Part shown: positions 44,337 through 54,020 of the stretch, piece by piece | Layout of the letters: every line of letters begins with the position of its first letter | How positions within the stretch are numbered: position 1 is the stretch's first letter | Assembly: GCF_003665435.1 (NCBI RefSeq) | Contig: NZ_CP023407.1 | Span: 2,790,001 to 2,854,000 of the forward strand | Reading direction: 5' to 3' | Origin: Streptomyces fungicidicus | GTDB taxonomy: Bacteria > Actinomycetota > Actinomycetes > Streptomycetales > Streptomycetaceae | Length of the DNA: 64,000 bases | Translations under genes and position numbers: made by a program | Notes under the pieces: model-generated | The model's input: only the letters and a program-made list of their open reading frames with translations | What the model was told of the DNA's origin: nothing | Databases searched by the model: none

Positions 44337-45779
44337 ATGCGCTCGCACCTGCTCAACGACACCACCGCGGAGCACTACCGCCGCTCCGTGACCGAAGGAG
44401 TCGAGCGGGTGGCGGCCAAACTCGCCACCACCGACCGGCCGTTCACCGGAATCACCGTCGACGCCCTGGCCCCCCGCATCGACGGCATCGACCTCGACCA
44501 GCCGCTCCACGACACCACCGCCGTGCTGGACGAACTGGAGGACGTGTACCTCCGGGACGCCGTCTACTTCCACCACCCCCGCTATCTCGCCCACCTCAAC
44601 TGCCCGGTCGTCATCCCGGCCGTGCTCGGCGAGGCGGTGCTCTCCGCCGTCAACTCCTCCCTGGACACCTGGGACCAGTCGGCCGGCGGCACCCTCATCG
44701 AGCGGAAACTGATCGACTGGACGGCCCGCCGCATCGGCCTCGGCCCGGCCGCCGACGGCGTCTTCACCTCCGGCGGCACCCAGTCCAACCTCCAGGCGCT
44801 CCTGCTGGCCCGCGAGGAGGCCAAGGCCGACGACCTCGCCAGACTGCGTGTCTTCGCCTCCGAGGCCAGCCACTTCAGCGTGAAGAAGTCCGCGAAACTG
44901 CTCGGCCTCGGACCGGACGCCGTGGTGGTGGTCCCCGTCGACCACGACAAGCGCATGCGGACCGTCGCGCTCGCCCACGAGCTGGAGCGCTGCGCCGAGG
45001 CGGGCCTGGTCCCCATGGCCGTCGTCGCCACCGCCGGCACCACCGACTTCGGCTCCATCGACCCGCTCCCCGAGATCGCCGAGCTGTGCGCCCAGTACGG
45101 CACCTGGATGCACGTGGACGCCGCCTACGGCTGCGGGCTGCTCGCCTCGCTGAGGCACCGGGACCGCATCGACGGCATCGAGCGCGCCGACTCCGTCACC
45201 GTCGACTACCACAAGTCCTTCTTCCAGCCCGTGAGTTCGTCCGCCGTGCTGGTCCGCGACGCGGCCACGCTGCGGCACGCCACCTACCATGCCGAGTACC
45301 TCAACCCGCGCCGCATGGTGACCGAGCGGATCCCCAACCAGGTCGACAAGTCCCTGCAGACCACCCGCCGCTTCGACGCGCTCAAACTGTGGATGACGCT
45401 GCGCGTGATGGGCGCCGACGGCATCGGGCAGCTCTTCGACGAGGTGTGCGACCTGGCTGCCGAGGGCTGGAAGCTGCTCGCCGCCGACCCGCGCTACGAC
45501 GTGGTCGTCGCCCCCTCGCTGTCCACGCTCGTCTTCCGCTACATCCCGGCCGCCGTCACCGACCCCGCCGAGATCGACCGGGCCAACCTCCACGCCCGGA
45601 AGGCCCTGTTCGCCTCCGGTGACGCGGTGGTCGCGGGCACCAAGGTGGGCGGGCGCCACTACCTGAAGTTCACCCTGCTGAACCCCGAGACCACCGCCTC
45701 GGACATCGCCGCCGTCCTCGATCTGATCGCCGGCCACGCCGAGCAGTACCTGGGAGAATCCCTTGACCGCGCTTGCTGA
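44337..45779 (+). CDS. desA: Lysine decarboxylase of desferrioxamine biosynthesis
   Basis: 480 aa. PLP-dependent group II decarboxylase: [34 protein letters not shown], and the PLP-Lys in [20 protein letters not shown]. Converts L-lysine to cadaverine, the precursor of desferrioxamines. ATG 44337 with GGAGG 8 nt upstream. First gene of the tightly overlapping desABCD operon, under the iron box at 44262. Length and gene order match S. coelicolor desA. Confidence 0.95.
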   Translation: MRSHLLNDTTAEHYRRSVTEGVERVAAKLATTDRPFTGITVDALAPRIDGIDLDQPLHDTTAVLDELEDVYLRDAVYFHHPRYLAHLNCPVVIPAVLGEAVLSAVNSSLDTWDQSAGGTLIERKLIDWTARRIGLGPAADGVFTSGGTQSNLQALLLAREEAKADDLARLRVFASEASHFSVKKSAKLLGLGPDAVVVVPVDHDKRMRTVALAHELERCAEAGLVPMAVVATAGTTDFGSIDPLPEIAELCAQYGTWMHVDAAYGCGLLASLRHRDRIDGIERADSVTVDYHKSFFQPVSSSAVLVRDAATLRHATYHAEYLNPRRMVTERIPNQVDKSLQTTRRFDALKLWMTLRVMGADGIGQLFDEVCDLAAEGWKLLAADPRYDVVVAPSLSTLVFRYIPAAVTDPAEIDRANLHARKALFASGDAVVAGTKVGGRHYLKFTLLNPETTASDIAAVLDLIAGHAEQYLGESLDRAC

Positions 45780-47055
45780 AGCCCCGGACGTCACCTACGA
45801 CTTCGTGGGGATCGGCCTCGGCCCCTTCAACCTCGGCCTCGCCTGCCTCACCGAGCCCATCGCCGAACTGAACGGCGTCTTCCTGGAGTCCAAGCCGGAC
45901 TTCGCCTGGCACGCGGGGATGTTCCTCGACGGCGCCCACCTGCAGACGCCGTTCATGTCGGACCTCGTCACCCTCGCCGACCCGACCTCCCCGTACTCCT
46001 TCCTCAACTACCTGAAGGAGAAGGGCAGGCTGTACCCGTTCTACATACGCGAGAACTTCTACCCGCTGCGGGTCGAGTACGACGACTACTGCCGCTGGGC
46101 CGCGGCGAAGCTGAGCAGCATCCGCTTCGGCACGACGGTCACCGAGGTGACGTACGACGAGGCCGGCGGGCTCTACACGGTGGCGACGGCGGCCGGCGGG
46201 ACGTACCGGGCCCGGCACCTGGTGCTCGGCACCGGGACCGTGCCGTTCGTCCCCGAGCCGTGCCGCGGCCTGGACGGCGGCCTGTTCCACAACGCGCAGT
46301 ACGTGCAGCGCAAGGCGGAGCTGCTCGACAAGGAGTCGATCACGATCGTCGGCAGCGGGCAGAGCGCCGCCGAGATCTACTACGAGCTGCTCTCCGAGAT
46401 CGACGTCCACGGCTACCGGCTCAACTGGGTCACCCGCTCCCCGCGGTTCTTCCCGCTGGAGTACACCAAGCTGACCCTGGAGATGACCTCCCCGGACTAC
46501 ATCGACTACTTCCGCGCGCTGCCCGAGGACACCCGCTACCGGCTGGAGAAGCAGCAGAAGGGCCTGTTCAAGGGCATCAACTCGGAGCTGATCGACGCGA
46601 TCTTCGACCTGCTGTACCAGAAGAACGTCGAGAGCGGCGACCGGCCGGTCCCCACCCGGCTGCTCACCAACTCCTCCCTCACCGCGGCCCGGTACGAGAA
46701 CGGCGGCTACACGCTCGGCTTCCACCAGGACGAGCAGGGCAAGGACTTCGAGATCCGCACCGAGGGCCTGGTGCTGGCCACCGGCTACCACTACGAGCCG
46801 CCGGCCTTCCTCGAACCGGTCCGCGACCGGCTCCGCTTCGACGGCCACGGCCGCTTCGACGTGACCCGCGACTACGCCGTCGACGTCACCGGCCGCGGTG
46901 TCTTCCTGCAGAACGCCGGCGTCCACACGCACAGCATCACCAGCCCCGACCTGGGCATGGGCCCGTACCGCAACAGCTGCATCATCCGCGAGCTGCTCGG
47001 CACCGAGTACTACCCCGTCGAGAAGTCCATCGCGTTCCAGGAGTTCGCCGTATGA
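45763..47055 (+). CDS. desB: Cadaverine N-hydroxylase (lysine/ornithine monooxygenase family)
   Basis: 430 aa. FAD motif [25 protein letters not shown] motif [16 protein letters not shown], and C-terminal [16 protein letters not shown] and [20 protein letters not shown]. Hydroxylates cadaverine to N-hydroxycadaverine. The start is a TTG at 45763 with GGGAGA 5 nt before it; it overlaps the 3' end of desA by 17 nt. No other start keeps the FAD motif with an N-terminal extension of normal length. Confidence 0.94.
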   Translation: MTALAEAPDVTYDFVGIGLGPFNLGLACLTEPIAELNGVFLESKPDFAWHAGMFLDGAHLQTPFMSDLVTLADPTSPYSFLNYLKEKGRLYPFYIRENFYPLRVEYDDYCRWAAAKLSSIRFGTTVTEVTYDEAGGLYTVATAAGGTYRARHLVLGTGTVPFVPEPCRGLDGGLFHNAQYVQRKAELLDKESITIVGSGQSAAEIYYELLSEIDVHGYRLNWVTRSPRFFPLEYTKLTLEMTSPDYIDYFRALPEDTRYRLEKQQKGLFKGINSELIDAIFDLLYQKNVESGDRPVPTRLLTNSSLTAARYENGGYTLGFHQDEQGKDFEIRTEGLVLATGYHYEPPAFLEPVRDRLRFDGHGRFDVTRDYAVDVTGRGVFLQNAGVHTHSITSPDLGMGPYRNSCIIRELLGTEYYPVEKSIAFQEFAV

Positions 47056-47591
47056 GCATCGGCACGTTCACCTTCCGCCCCCTCGACCCGCTGCGGGACG
47101 CCGAGCTGCTGCACGGCTGGGTCACCCATCCCAAGGCGGCGTTCTGGATGATGCAGGACGCCAGGCTCCAGGACGTCGAGCGCGAGTACATGCGGATCGC
47201 CGCGGACGAGCACCACCACGCCCACCTGGGCCTGCGCGACGGCGAACCGGCCTTCCTGATGGAGAGGTACGACCCCCGGTACGTCGAGCTCGCCGGCCTG
47301 TACGAGCCCGAGCCCGGCGACGTCGGCATGCACTTCCTGGTCGCGCCGGCCGACCGGCCCGTCCACGGCTTCACCCGGGCCGTCATCACCGCCGTGATGG
47401 AGGAGCTGTTCGCCGACCCGGACACCCGGCGGGTCGTGGTCGAGCCGGACGTGGGCAACAAGGCCGTGCACGCGCTGAACGAGGCCGTGGGCTTCGTGCC
47501 CGCACGGGAGATCGACAAGCCGGAGAAGCGCGCGCTGCTGAGCTTCTGCACCCGCGAACAGTTCCTGCGCGCCCGAGGAGTGACCGCATGA
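47052..47591 (+). CDS. desC: N-hydroxycadaverine acyltransferase (GNAT-like)
   Basis: 179 aa. Acyltransferase of the IucB/RhbD-like GNAT group: [20 protein letters not shown], the substrate-pocket [31 protein letters not shown] and [20 protein letters not shown]. Acylates N-hydroxycadaverine with succinyl-, acetyl- or other acyl-CoA, which decides whether desferrioxamine E, B or lipophilic forms are made. ATGA overlaps with desB before and desD after. Confidence 0.93.
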   Translation: MSIGTFTFRPLDPLRDAELLHGWVTHPKAAFWMMQDARLQDVEREYMRIAADEHHHAHLGLRDGEPAFLMERYDPRYVELAGLYEPEPGDVGMHFLVAPADRPVHGFTRAVITAVMEELFADPDTRRVVVEPDVGNKAVHALNEAVGFVPAREIDKPEKRALLSFCTREQFLRARGVTA

Positions 47592-49360
47592 CCCCGTCCG
47601 ACGCCGTGGCACATCTGTCCCCCCACCGCTGGGCGCGGGCCAACCGCCTGCTGATCCGCAAGGCACTCGCCGAGTTCGCGCACGAGCGGCTCCTCGCACC
47701 GGAGCCCACCGGTGACGGCGGATACGCCGTCCGCAGCGACGACGGCGCGACCCGGTACACCTTCACGGCCACGCTCCGCGGCCTGGACCACTGGGGCATC
47801 GACGCCGACTCGATCACCCGTCACCGCGACGACGCCGCACTCCCCCTCGCCGCACTCGACTTCTTCATCGAGCTGCAGAAGTCCCTGGGTCTGAGCGAGG
47901 AGATCCTGCCGGTGTACCTGGAGGAGATCTCCTCCACCCTCTCCGGCACCTGCTACAAGCTCACCAAGCCGCAGATCCCGGTCGCCGAGCTGGTGGACGC
48001 CGGCTTCCAGGCCATCGAGACCGGGATGACCGAGGGCCATCCCTGCTTCGTGGCCAACAACGGACGGCTCGGCTTCGGCATCCACGAGTACCTGTCGTAC
48101 GCGCCGGAGACGGCGAGCCCGGTACGGCTGGTGTGGCTGGCCGCGCACCGCTCGCGGGCCGCGTTCACGGCCGGGGCGGGGATCGAGTACGAGCCGTTCG
48201 TCCGGCAGGAGCTGGGCGAGGAGACCGTCGAGGGCTTCCACGGGGTGCTGCGCGACCGGGGCCTCGACCCCTCCGACTACTTCCTCGTGCCCGTCCACCC
48301 CTGGCAGTGGTGGAACAAGCTGTCCGTCACCTTCGCCGCCGAGGTCGCCCGCGGGCACCTGGTCTGTCTGGGCGAGGGCGAGGACGAGTACCTGGCGCAG
48401 CAGTCCATCCGTACCTTCTTCAACACCTCGCACCCGGAGAAGCACTATGTGAAGACGGCCCTGTCCGTCCTCAACATGGGCTTTATGCGCGGCCTGTCCG
48501 CCGCCTACATGGAGGCGACCCCGGCGATCAACGACTGGCTGGCCCGGCTCATCGAGGGCGACCCGGTGCTGCGGGCGACGGGGCTGTCGATCATCCGGGA
48601 GCGGGCCGCCGTCGGCTACCGGCACCTGGAGTACGAGCGGGCCACCGACCGCTACTCCCCGTACCGCAAGATGCTGGCCGCGCTGTGGCGGGAGAGCCCG
48701 GTGCCGTCCCTGAAGGACGGCGAGTCCCTCGCCACCATGGCGTCCCTGGTCCACGTCGACCACGAGGGGAAGTCCTTCGCGGGCGCGCTGATCGCGCGCT
48801 CGGGGCTCGCTCCGGCGCAGTGGCTGCGGCACTACCTGCGGGCCTACTACGTGCCGCTGCTGCACAGCTTCTACGCCTACGACCTGGTCTACATGCCGCA
48901 CGGCGAGAACGTGATCCTGGTGCTGGAGGACGGGGTGGTGCGGCGGGCCGTCTACAAGGACATCGCCGAGGAGATCGCGGTGATGGACCCGGACGCGGTG
49001 CTCCCGCCGGAGGTCTCCCGCATCCGCGTGGAGGTCCCGGACGACCAGAAGCTGCTGTCGGTCTTCACCGACGTCTTCGACTGCTTCTTCCGCTTCCTCG
49101 CCGCGAACCTCGCGGAGGAGGGCGTCATGGACGAGGACGCCTTCTGGGGCACGGTCGCCGAGGTCACCCGCGAGTACCAGGCGTCGGTGCCCGAACTCGC
49201 CGACAAGTTCGCCCGCTACGACATGTTCGCCCCCGAGTTCGCGCTGTCCTGCCTCAACCGCCTCCAGCTCCGCGACAACAGGCAGATGGTCGACCTCACG
49301 GACCCGTCCGGAGCGCTCCAGCTGGTCGGCACCCTGAAGAACCCGATCGCCGGGTTCTGA
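47588..49360 (+). CDS. desD: Desferrioxamine synthetase (NIS, IucA/IucC family)
   Basis: 590 aa, typical NIS synthetase. Motifs: GMTEGHPCFVANNGRLGFGI, the ATP-binding VPVHPWQWWNKL, IRTFFNTSHPEKHYVKTALS, and C-terminal FYAYDLVYMPHGENVILVLE. Oligomerises and cyclises N-acyl-N-hydroxycadaverine units with ATP to desferrioxamine. ATG 47588 overlaps desC by ATGA. A strong hairpin follows the stop. The operon has no reductase gene beside it (see findings). Confidence 0.95.
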   Translation: MTPSDAVAHLSPHRWARANRLLIRKALAEFAHERLLAPEPTGDGGYAVRSDDGATRYTFTATLRGLDHWGIDADSITRHRDDAALPLAALDFFIELQKSLGLSEEILPVYLEEISSTLSGTCYKLTKPQIPVAELVDAGFQAIETGMTEGHPCFVANNGRLGFGIHEYLSYAPETASPVRLVWLAAHRSRAAFTAGAGIEYEPFVRQELGEETVEGFHGVLRDRGLDPSDYFLVPVHPWQWWNKLSVTFAAEVARGHLVCLGEGEDEYLAQQSIRTFFNTSHPEKHYVKTALSVLNMGFMRGLSAAYMEATPAINDWLARLIEGDPVLRATGLSIIRERAAVGYRHLEYERATDRYSPYRKMLAALWRESPVPSLKDGESLATMASLVHVDHEGKSFAGALIARSGLAPAQWLRHYLRAYYVPLLHSFYAYDLVYMPHGENVILVLEDGVVRRAVYKDIAEEIAVMDPDAVLPPEVSRIRVEVPDDQKLLSVFTDVFDCFFRFLAANLAEEGVMDEDAFWGTVAEVTREYQASVPELADKFARYDMFAPEFALSCLNRLQLRDNRQMVDLTDPSGALQLVGTLKNPIAGF

Positions 49361-49371
49361 CCCCACCGACG

Positions 49372-49410
49372 GGCGGGCACCCCGGAGTACGGTCCTCCGG
49401 GGTGCCCGCC
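49372..49410 (+). terminator. Terminator hairpin after desD
   Basis: GGCGGGCACCCCGGAG and its complement, perfect 16-bp stem with a 7-nt loop, 11 nt after the desD stop. Confidence 0.9.
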
Positions 49411-49503
49411 GCCGCGCGCGTCCCCCTCAACACCCCTGCCGCGCAAGGGAAGCCGGTACGGGTACGGGCCACTCTCCGGGGATGTCGGTGAAACAATCCC
49501 CTC

Positions 49504-50391
49504 ATGGCGGAAATCATCCAGAAGGACGGCACCTGGACGTTCGACGGGGACACCCTGCGGCTGACCCCCGGACGGGACAAGAACGTCGGACTGCTCCGCA
49601 GGACCCTGGGTGAACTGGTGCTCCCGCTGAAGGCGCTGGCGGGCATCTCCCTGGAGCAGGGGAAGCGGGCGGGACGGCTCAGGCTGCGGCTGCGCGACGG
49701 CGCCGACCCGCTGCTGCACGCGACCGGCGGCCGGCTCGGCGAGCCGCACGACCCGTACCAGCTGATCGTCGAGTCCGACCGCTTCGGTGTCGCCGAGTAC
49801 TTCACCGAGGAGGTCCGCACCGCGCTGCTGCTGGACCAGATCCCCTCCGAACCGGTCTCCGAGTACCTGCTGCCCGGCCCTTCCGTGCCGCTGTCCGTCT
49901 CCGCCGGGGACGGCACGGTCAGCTTCGACGGCGAGCGCGTCCGGCTGGAGTGGAACTGGAAGACGGAGGACGCCAAGGCCGCCGCCGGCACCCGCACCCT
50001 CGCGGTGACGGAGCTGACCGGCGTGGAGTGGCAGCCAGCGGCCGGACTGGAGAACGGCCACCTCCGCTTCACCGTGCGCCACGCACCCACCAAGGCCCCG
50101 GCCAAGTACGACCCGAACGCGGTGGAGCTGTGGGGCTTCAAGAAGGACCCGCTGATGGCGCTCGTCGCCGCCGCCGTCCAGGCCCGTCTGCCGCACCCGG
50201 CGGCCCCCGCCGGCGAACGGCCCGGCGAGCCGGAGCCCGCCCTGCCCCTGGCCGCCGCCCCCGCGCCCGCCGAGGACGACCACGACGCCCTGCTGCGCCG
50301 GCTGCGGGAGCTGGGCGAGCTGCACCGGTCCGGGGTGCTCACGGACGAGGAGTTCACCCTCGCCAAACAGGCGGTCCTCAAGCGCATGTGA
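49504..50391 (+). CDS. DUF4429-SHOCT protein
   Basis: 295 aa, no signal peptide or membrane segment. Two DUF4429-like beta-sandwich units (about 1-115 and 125-225), a Pro/Ala linker, then a C-terminal SHOCT motif DALLRRLRELGELHRSGVLT followed by DEEFTLAKQAVLKRM. SHOCT domains mediate oligomerisation; the DUF has no known role. No Shine-Dalgarno sequence; AACAAT ends 6 nt before ATG 49504, so a leaderless message is possible. Located between the des operon and the glmS operon. Confidence 0.85.
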   Translation: MAEIIQKDGTWTFDGDTLRLTPGRDKNVGLLRRTLGELVLPLKALAGISLEQGKRAGRLRLRLRDGADPLLHATGGRLGEPHDPYQLIVESDRFGVAEYFTEEVRTALLLDQIPSEPVSEYLLPGPSVPLSVSAGDGTVSFDGERVRLEWNWKTEDAKAAAGTRTLAVTELTGVEWQPAAGLENGHLRFTVRHAPTKAPAKYDPNAVELWGFKKDPLMALVAAAVQARLPHPAAPAGERPGEPEPALPLAAAPAPAEDDHDALLRRLRELGELHRSGVLTDEEFTLAKQAVLKRM

Positions 50392-50476
50392 GCCGATCCT
50401 GGGCTCCGCCTGTGAGTCCTGCCCGAAATCGGGCACGTTTCTTGCGAAACAACCTCCGGTACCTCAGGATCAACGG

Positions 50477-50734
50477 GTGCACGACGAACTTGTTGATCAT
50501 CTGACGCGGTCCACGCCCCTCAGCCGGGGCGAGGCGCTGCGCGTGGTCCAGGACGTGCTCGCCTACTTCGACGAGACGACCGAGGAGTACGTCCGTCGCC
50601 GCCACCGCGAGCTCCAGGCCCAGGGCCTGGTGAACGCGACGATCTTCGAACGGATCGAGGCGGACCTCAGATACCGCGCGGTGGCCCCGCCGGAGCTCTC
50701 GCTCCGGCAGCTGCGCCGCATCGTCTACGGCTAG
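50477..50734 (+). CDS. Small conserved protein upstream of glmS
   Basis: 85 aa, charged and probably helical (RGEALRVVQDVLAYFDETTE and ELQAQGLVNATIFERIEADL). GTG at 50477 with AGGA upstream. Ends 11 nt before glmS, so it is probably co-transcribed. No recognised family; the coding pattern and tight spacing support a real gene. Confidence 0.7.
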   Translation: MHDELVDHLTRSTPLSRGEALRVVQDVLAYFDETTEEYVRRRHRELQAQGLVNATIFERIEADLRYRAVAPPELSLRQLRRIVYG

Positions 50735-50745
50735 GAACTACATCC

Positions 50746-52563
50746 ATGTGCGGAATCGTCGGATACATCGGCAGGCGTGAGGTCGCCCCCCTGCTGCTGG
50801 AGGGACTGCAGCGTCTGGAGTACCGCGGCTACGACTCGGCGGGCATCGCCGTCACCTCCCCGAAGGCGTCCGGCCTGAAGATGGTCAAGGCCAAGGGCCG
50901 GGTGCGCGACCTCGAGGCGAAGGTCCCGGCGCGCTTCAAGGGCACCACCGGCATCGCCCACACCCGCTGGGCCACCCACGGCGCCCCGTCCGACGTCAAC
51001 GCCCACCCGCACCTGGACGCGGAGGGCAAGGTCGCCGTCGTCCACAACGGCATCATCGACAACGCCACCGACCTGCGCCGCAAGCTGGAGGCGGACGGCG
51101 TCGTGTTCCTCTCCGAGACGGACACCGAGGTCCTCACCCATCTGATCGCCCGCTCGAGCGCCGAGAAGCTGGAGGACAAGGTCCGCGAGACCGTGCGCCT
51201 CATCGAGGGCACCTACGGCATCGCCGTGCTGCACGCCGACTTCCCGGACCGCATCGTGGTGGCCCGCAACGGCTCCCCGGTCGTCCTCGGCATCGGCGAG
51301 AAGGAGATGTTCGTCGCCTCCGACATCGCCGCGCTGGTCGCCCACACCCGGCAGATCGTCACCCTCGACGACGGCGAGATGGCCACCCTCAAGGCCGACG
51401 ACTTCCGCACCTACACCACCGAGGGCACCCGCACCACCGCCGAGCCGACCACCGTGGAGTGGGAGGCCGCCTCGTACGACATGGGCGGCCACGACACCTA
51501 CATGCACAAGGAGATCCACGAGCAGGCGGAGGCCGTGGACCGCGTGCTGCGCGGCCGGATCGACGACCGCTTCTCCACCGTGCACCTGGGCGGCCTCAAC
51601 CTGGACGCCCGCGAGGCGCGCCGGATCCGCCGCGTGAAGATCCTCGGCTGCGGCACCTCGTACCACGCCGGCATGATCGGCGCGCAGATGATCGAGGAGC
51701 TGGCCCGCATCCCCGCCGACGCCGAGCCGGCCTCCGAGTTCCGCTACCGCAACGCGGTCGTGGACCCCGACACCCTGTACGTAGCGGTCTCCCAGTCGGG
51801 CGAGACGTACGACGTGCTGGCGGCCGTGCAGGAGCTGAAGCGCAAGGGCGCGCGGGTGCTGGGCGTGGTCAACGTCGTCGGCTCCGCGATCGCCCGCGAG
51901 GCGGACGGCGGCGTCTACGTGCACGCCGGGCCCGAGGTCTGCGTGGTGTCCACCAAGTGCTTCACCAACACCACGGTCGCCTTCGCCCTGCTCGCCCTGC
52001 ACCTGGGCCGCACCCGTGACCTGTCGGTGCGCGACGGCAAGCGGATCATCGAGGGCCTGCGCAGGCTGCCCGGCCAGATCGCCGAGATCATGGAGCAGGA
52101 GGAGGAGATCCGGAAGCTGGCCCTGGAGTACGCCGAGGCCCGCTCGATGCTCTTCATCGGCCGCGTCCGGGGCTACCCGGTGGCCCGCGAGGCGTCCCTG
52201 AAGCTCAAGGAGGTCTCGTACATCCACGCCGAGGCCTACCCGGCCTCCGAGCTGAAGCACGGCCCGCTGGCGCTGATCGAGCCGGCCCTCCCGACGGTGG
52301 CGATCGTCCCCGACGACGACCTGCTGGAGAAGAACCGGGCCGCGATGGAGGAGATCAAGGCCCGCAGCGGCAAGATCCTCGCGGTGGCCCACCAGGCACA
52401 GGAGAAGGCCGACCACACCCTCCTGGTCCCGAAGAACGAGGACGAACTCGACCCGATCCTGATGGGCATCCCCCTCCAACTCCTCGCCTACCACACGGCC
52501 CTGGCCCTCGGCCGCGACATCGACAAGCCCCGCAACCTCGCCAAGTCCGTCACGGTCGAGTAG
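50746..52563 (+). CDS. glmS: Glutamine--fructose-6-phosphate aminotransferase (isomerising)
   Basis: 605 aa. N-terminal glutamine amidotransferase with nucleophile Cys2 (MCGIVGYIGRREVAPLLLEG), then two SIS isomerase domains with ILGCGTSYHAGMIGAQMIEE and VAVSQSGETYDVLAAVQELK and C-terminal DKPRNLAKSVTVE. Makes glucosamine-6-phosphate for peptidoglycan and chitin-type sugars. Streptomyces have more than one glmS; by location this is the one called glmS2 in S. coelicolor (from memory). Strong terminator follows. Confidence 0.96.
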   Translation: MCGIVGYIGRREVAPLLLEGLQRLEYRGYDSAGIAVTSPKASGLKMVKAKGRVRDLEAKVPARFKGTTGIAHTRWATHGAPSDVNAHPHLDAEGKVAVVHNGIIDNATDLRRKLEADGVVFLSETDTEVLTHLIARSSAEKLEDKVRETVRLIEGTYGIAVLHADFPDRIVVARNGSPVVLGIGEKEMFVASDIAALVAHTRQIVTLDDGEMATLKADDFRTYTTEGTRTTAEPTTVEWEAASYDMGGHDTYMHKEIHEQAEAVDRVLRGRIDDRFSTVHLGGLNLDAREARRIRRVKILGCGTSYHAGMIGAQMIEELARIPADAEPASEFRYRNAVVDPDTLYVAVSQSGETYDVLAAVQELKRKGARVLGVVNVVGSAIAREADGGVYVHAGPEVCVVSTKCFTNTTVAFALLALHLGRTRDLSVRDGKRIIEGLRRLPGQIAEIMEQEEEIRKLALEYAEARSMLFIGRVRGYPVAREASLKLKEVSYIHAEAYPASELKHGPLALIEPALPTVAIVPDDDLLEKNRAAMEEIKARSGKILAVAHQAQEKADHTLLVPKNEDELDPILMGIPLQLLAYHTALALGRDIDKPRNLAKSVTVE

Positions 52564-52579
52564 CAACAACCCCCAAAGG

Positions 52580-52626
52580 ACGACGCAGTTGCCCGAGCCC
52601 CTGAGGGGCTCGGGCAACTGCGTCGT
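52580..52626 (+). terminator. Strong terminator after glmS
   Basis: Near-perfect inverted repeat with 23-nt arms (starting ACGACGCAGTTGCCCGAG) around a tight CCTGAGG turn, followed by TCGTTTCTT. Between glmS and the convergent stress-protein gene, so probably bidirectional. Confidence 0.93.
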
Positions 52627-52636
52627 TCGTTTCTTG

Positions 52637-52656
52637 GGGGCGCGGGGAACTGCGCG
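52637..52656 (-). repeat. Dispersed intergenic repeat, copy E (inverted)
   Basis: Reverse complement of the core CGCGCAGTTCCCCGCGCCCC, flanked by GGGGG and CCCCC (52636-52666), in the gap between glmS and the stress-protein gene. Confidence 0.8.
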
Positions 52657-52686
52657 ACAAGCCCCCACACGGGGACCCGTGACGAC

Positions 52687-53214
52687 CTACGGAATGACCA
52701 CAACCGGCCGCTGCGCCCGCTTCGCCAACCTCCCCGCCACGGACCCGAAAAGCCGCCCCACGAGCCCGTGGGTAGAACCCACGACGATCGCATCGGCGGC
52801 GTACTCCCGCCCCACCTCTTCGAGTTCGTGGCAGATGTCCCCGCCCCGCTCGACAAGGATCCACGGCACCTCGGCCAGATAATCCGCACAGGCCAGCTCG
52901 AGTCCGAGCACCTCCGTGCGGTGGTCCGGCACGTCCACGAAGACCGGGGGCTCGCAGCCCGCCCACACCGTGGTCGGCAGCCGGTTGGCGACATGGACGA
53001 TGATCAGGCCCGACCCGAAGCGACGGGCCATGCCGATCGCGTAGGCGAGGGCGCGTTCACTGGAGGTGGAGCCGTCGAAGCCGACGACCACCCCGTGCCG
53101 GAACGCGGGGTCGCAGGAATGGCGTGGCTCCTCCGCCGCCAGGGGTTCGGCCGCCGTGGGATCGGCGACGGGCCGCTTGCGGTCCGCGGGTTCGAAGAAT
53201 TCGTGACCGGCCAT
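52687..53214 (-). CDS. Universal stress protein (single UspA domain)
   Basis: 175 aa. A 35-residue variable N-terminus, then one UspA domain: HGVVVGFDGSTSSERALAYA, FGSGLIIVHVAN, ADAIVVGSTHGLVGRLFGSV and RPVVVIP. The usual ATP motif G-2x-G-9x-G(S/T) is altered in spacing (GSTHG then GS six residues later), so ATP binding is doubtful. ATG 53214 is chosen because homology begins soon after; the 35-codon longer frame has no support. Expected to act in dormancy or hypoxia stress. Confidence 0.87.
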   Translation of the reverse strand: MAGHEFFEPADRKRPVADPTAAEPLAAEEPRHSCDPAFRHGVVVGFDGSTSSERALAYAIGMARRFGSGLIIVHVANRLPTTVWAGCEPPVFVDVPDHRTEVLGLELACADYLAEVPWILVERGGDICHELEEVGREYAADAIVVGSTHGLVGRLFGSVAGRLAKRAQRPVVVIP

Positions 53215-54020
53215 GGCTGTCTCGGGGTTGTGATCCTTATGTGGGGGACGACAGTGTGCGGCGGAGCTGTGTCCGGGAATTATCTTCCCAACCCCATACC
53301 CCCAAGGGTACGGCGGCACGCCTCCTCAGCCCATATCCCGCGCATACCAGCAGGCGGGTTCCCCGGAGCATGCACGAGGGGCCGCCCGTCACGCAACGGT
53401 TGCTGCCCCGTACAGGCGGTTTGCGCGGGATTCACTTGCGCGCCAGAGTGGACGTCCGAGCGCCGGCCCGTGAGCCACGCCACACGTGCCGGGCCGTGCC
53501 CCGCCCCGGCCCCGCGCCCCCTGCACCGCCACCGGCGTGCGCCGGGACACCAGCGGGCGGGCCCCACGCCGGCCCCTGCCGGGCCCGGTGGGGGCCCGCT
53601 GCGGAGCCGACGGCCGGGCGGCCGGGAGACACCGGTCGGCTGACCGGTTTCCGCGCCCCCGTCCGCATCTTTTCAGCCAACTTCTGGCCGGTGTGCATCC
53701 CCCGCCGCAACCACCCCCCAACCCCCGTTCGACCTGCACGAAAAGGGTCCAGGGGCCCCCGCGCGCCCTACGTGGATTGGCCACCGCGACAAGGCGCACT
53801 TCCCCACACGGCCCACGAGTGCAACGCTTCGTGATCGAATGCTTCACGCCAAGTTGCCAAGTCGACAATGCACCGGGTGGCGAACCGGCCACCGGTGCGC
53901 GACGGGACGCAGTAGATTCGATCTTGATGTCTTACGGCGGGGGACTCGTGCAGGACCGAGGGGAAACGTGCAGGAGCGACACAACCGAGGAGCCGCGACC
54001 ACCAAGGGGGGCTTAGCAGT
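53215..54020. other. 806-nt non-coding region upstream of adpA
   Basis: No convincing gene: the open frames here are low-complexity with poor coding bias. It is the control region of adpA, which is known to be long and complex in Streptomyces, plus the stress-gene promoter. Contains an AdpA-consensus site (53882-53891), a 9/10 match (53842-53851), the 6-bp dyad GGTGGC/GCCACC (53876-53893) and a possible -10 TAGATT (53913-53918). Confidence 0.75.
53882..53891 (-). promoter_or_regulatory. AdpA-binding consensus site
   Basis: On the minus strand TGGCCGGTTC, an exact match to the AdpA consensus TGGCSNGWWY, 129 nt before the adpA start. CTTCACGCCA at 53842-53851 is a 9/10 match in the same orientation. 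Autoregulation by AdpA is established for S. griseus; here it is inferred. Confidence 0.55.

Noticed and set aside
47386..47817. Antisense open frame across the desC/desD junction
   Set aside because: Shadow of genes with perfect ATGA coupling.
53124..53834. 236-codon plus-strand frame in the adpA upstream region
   Set aside because: Arg/Pro-rich random product with no coding bias; partly antisense to the stress-protein gene.
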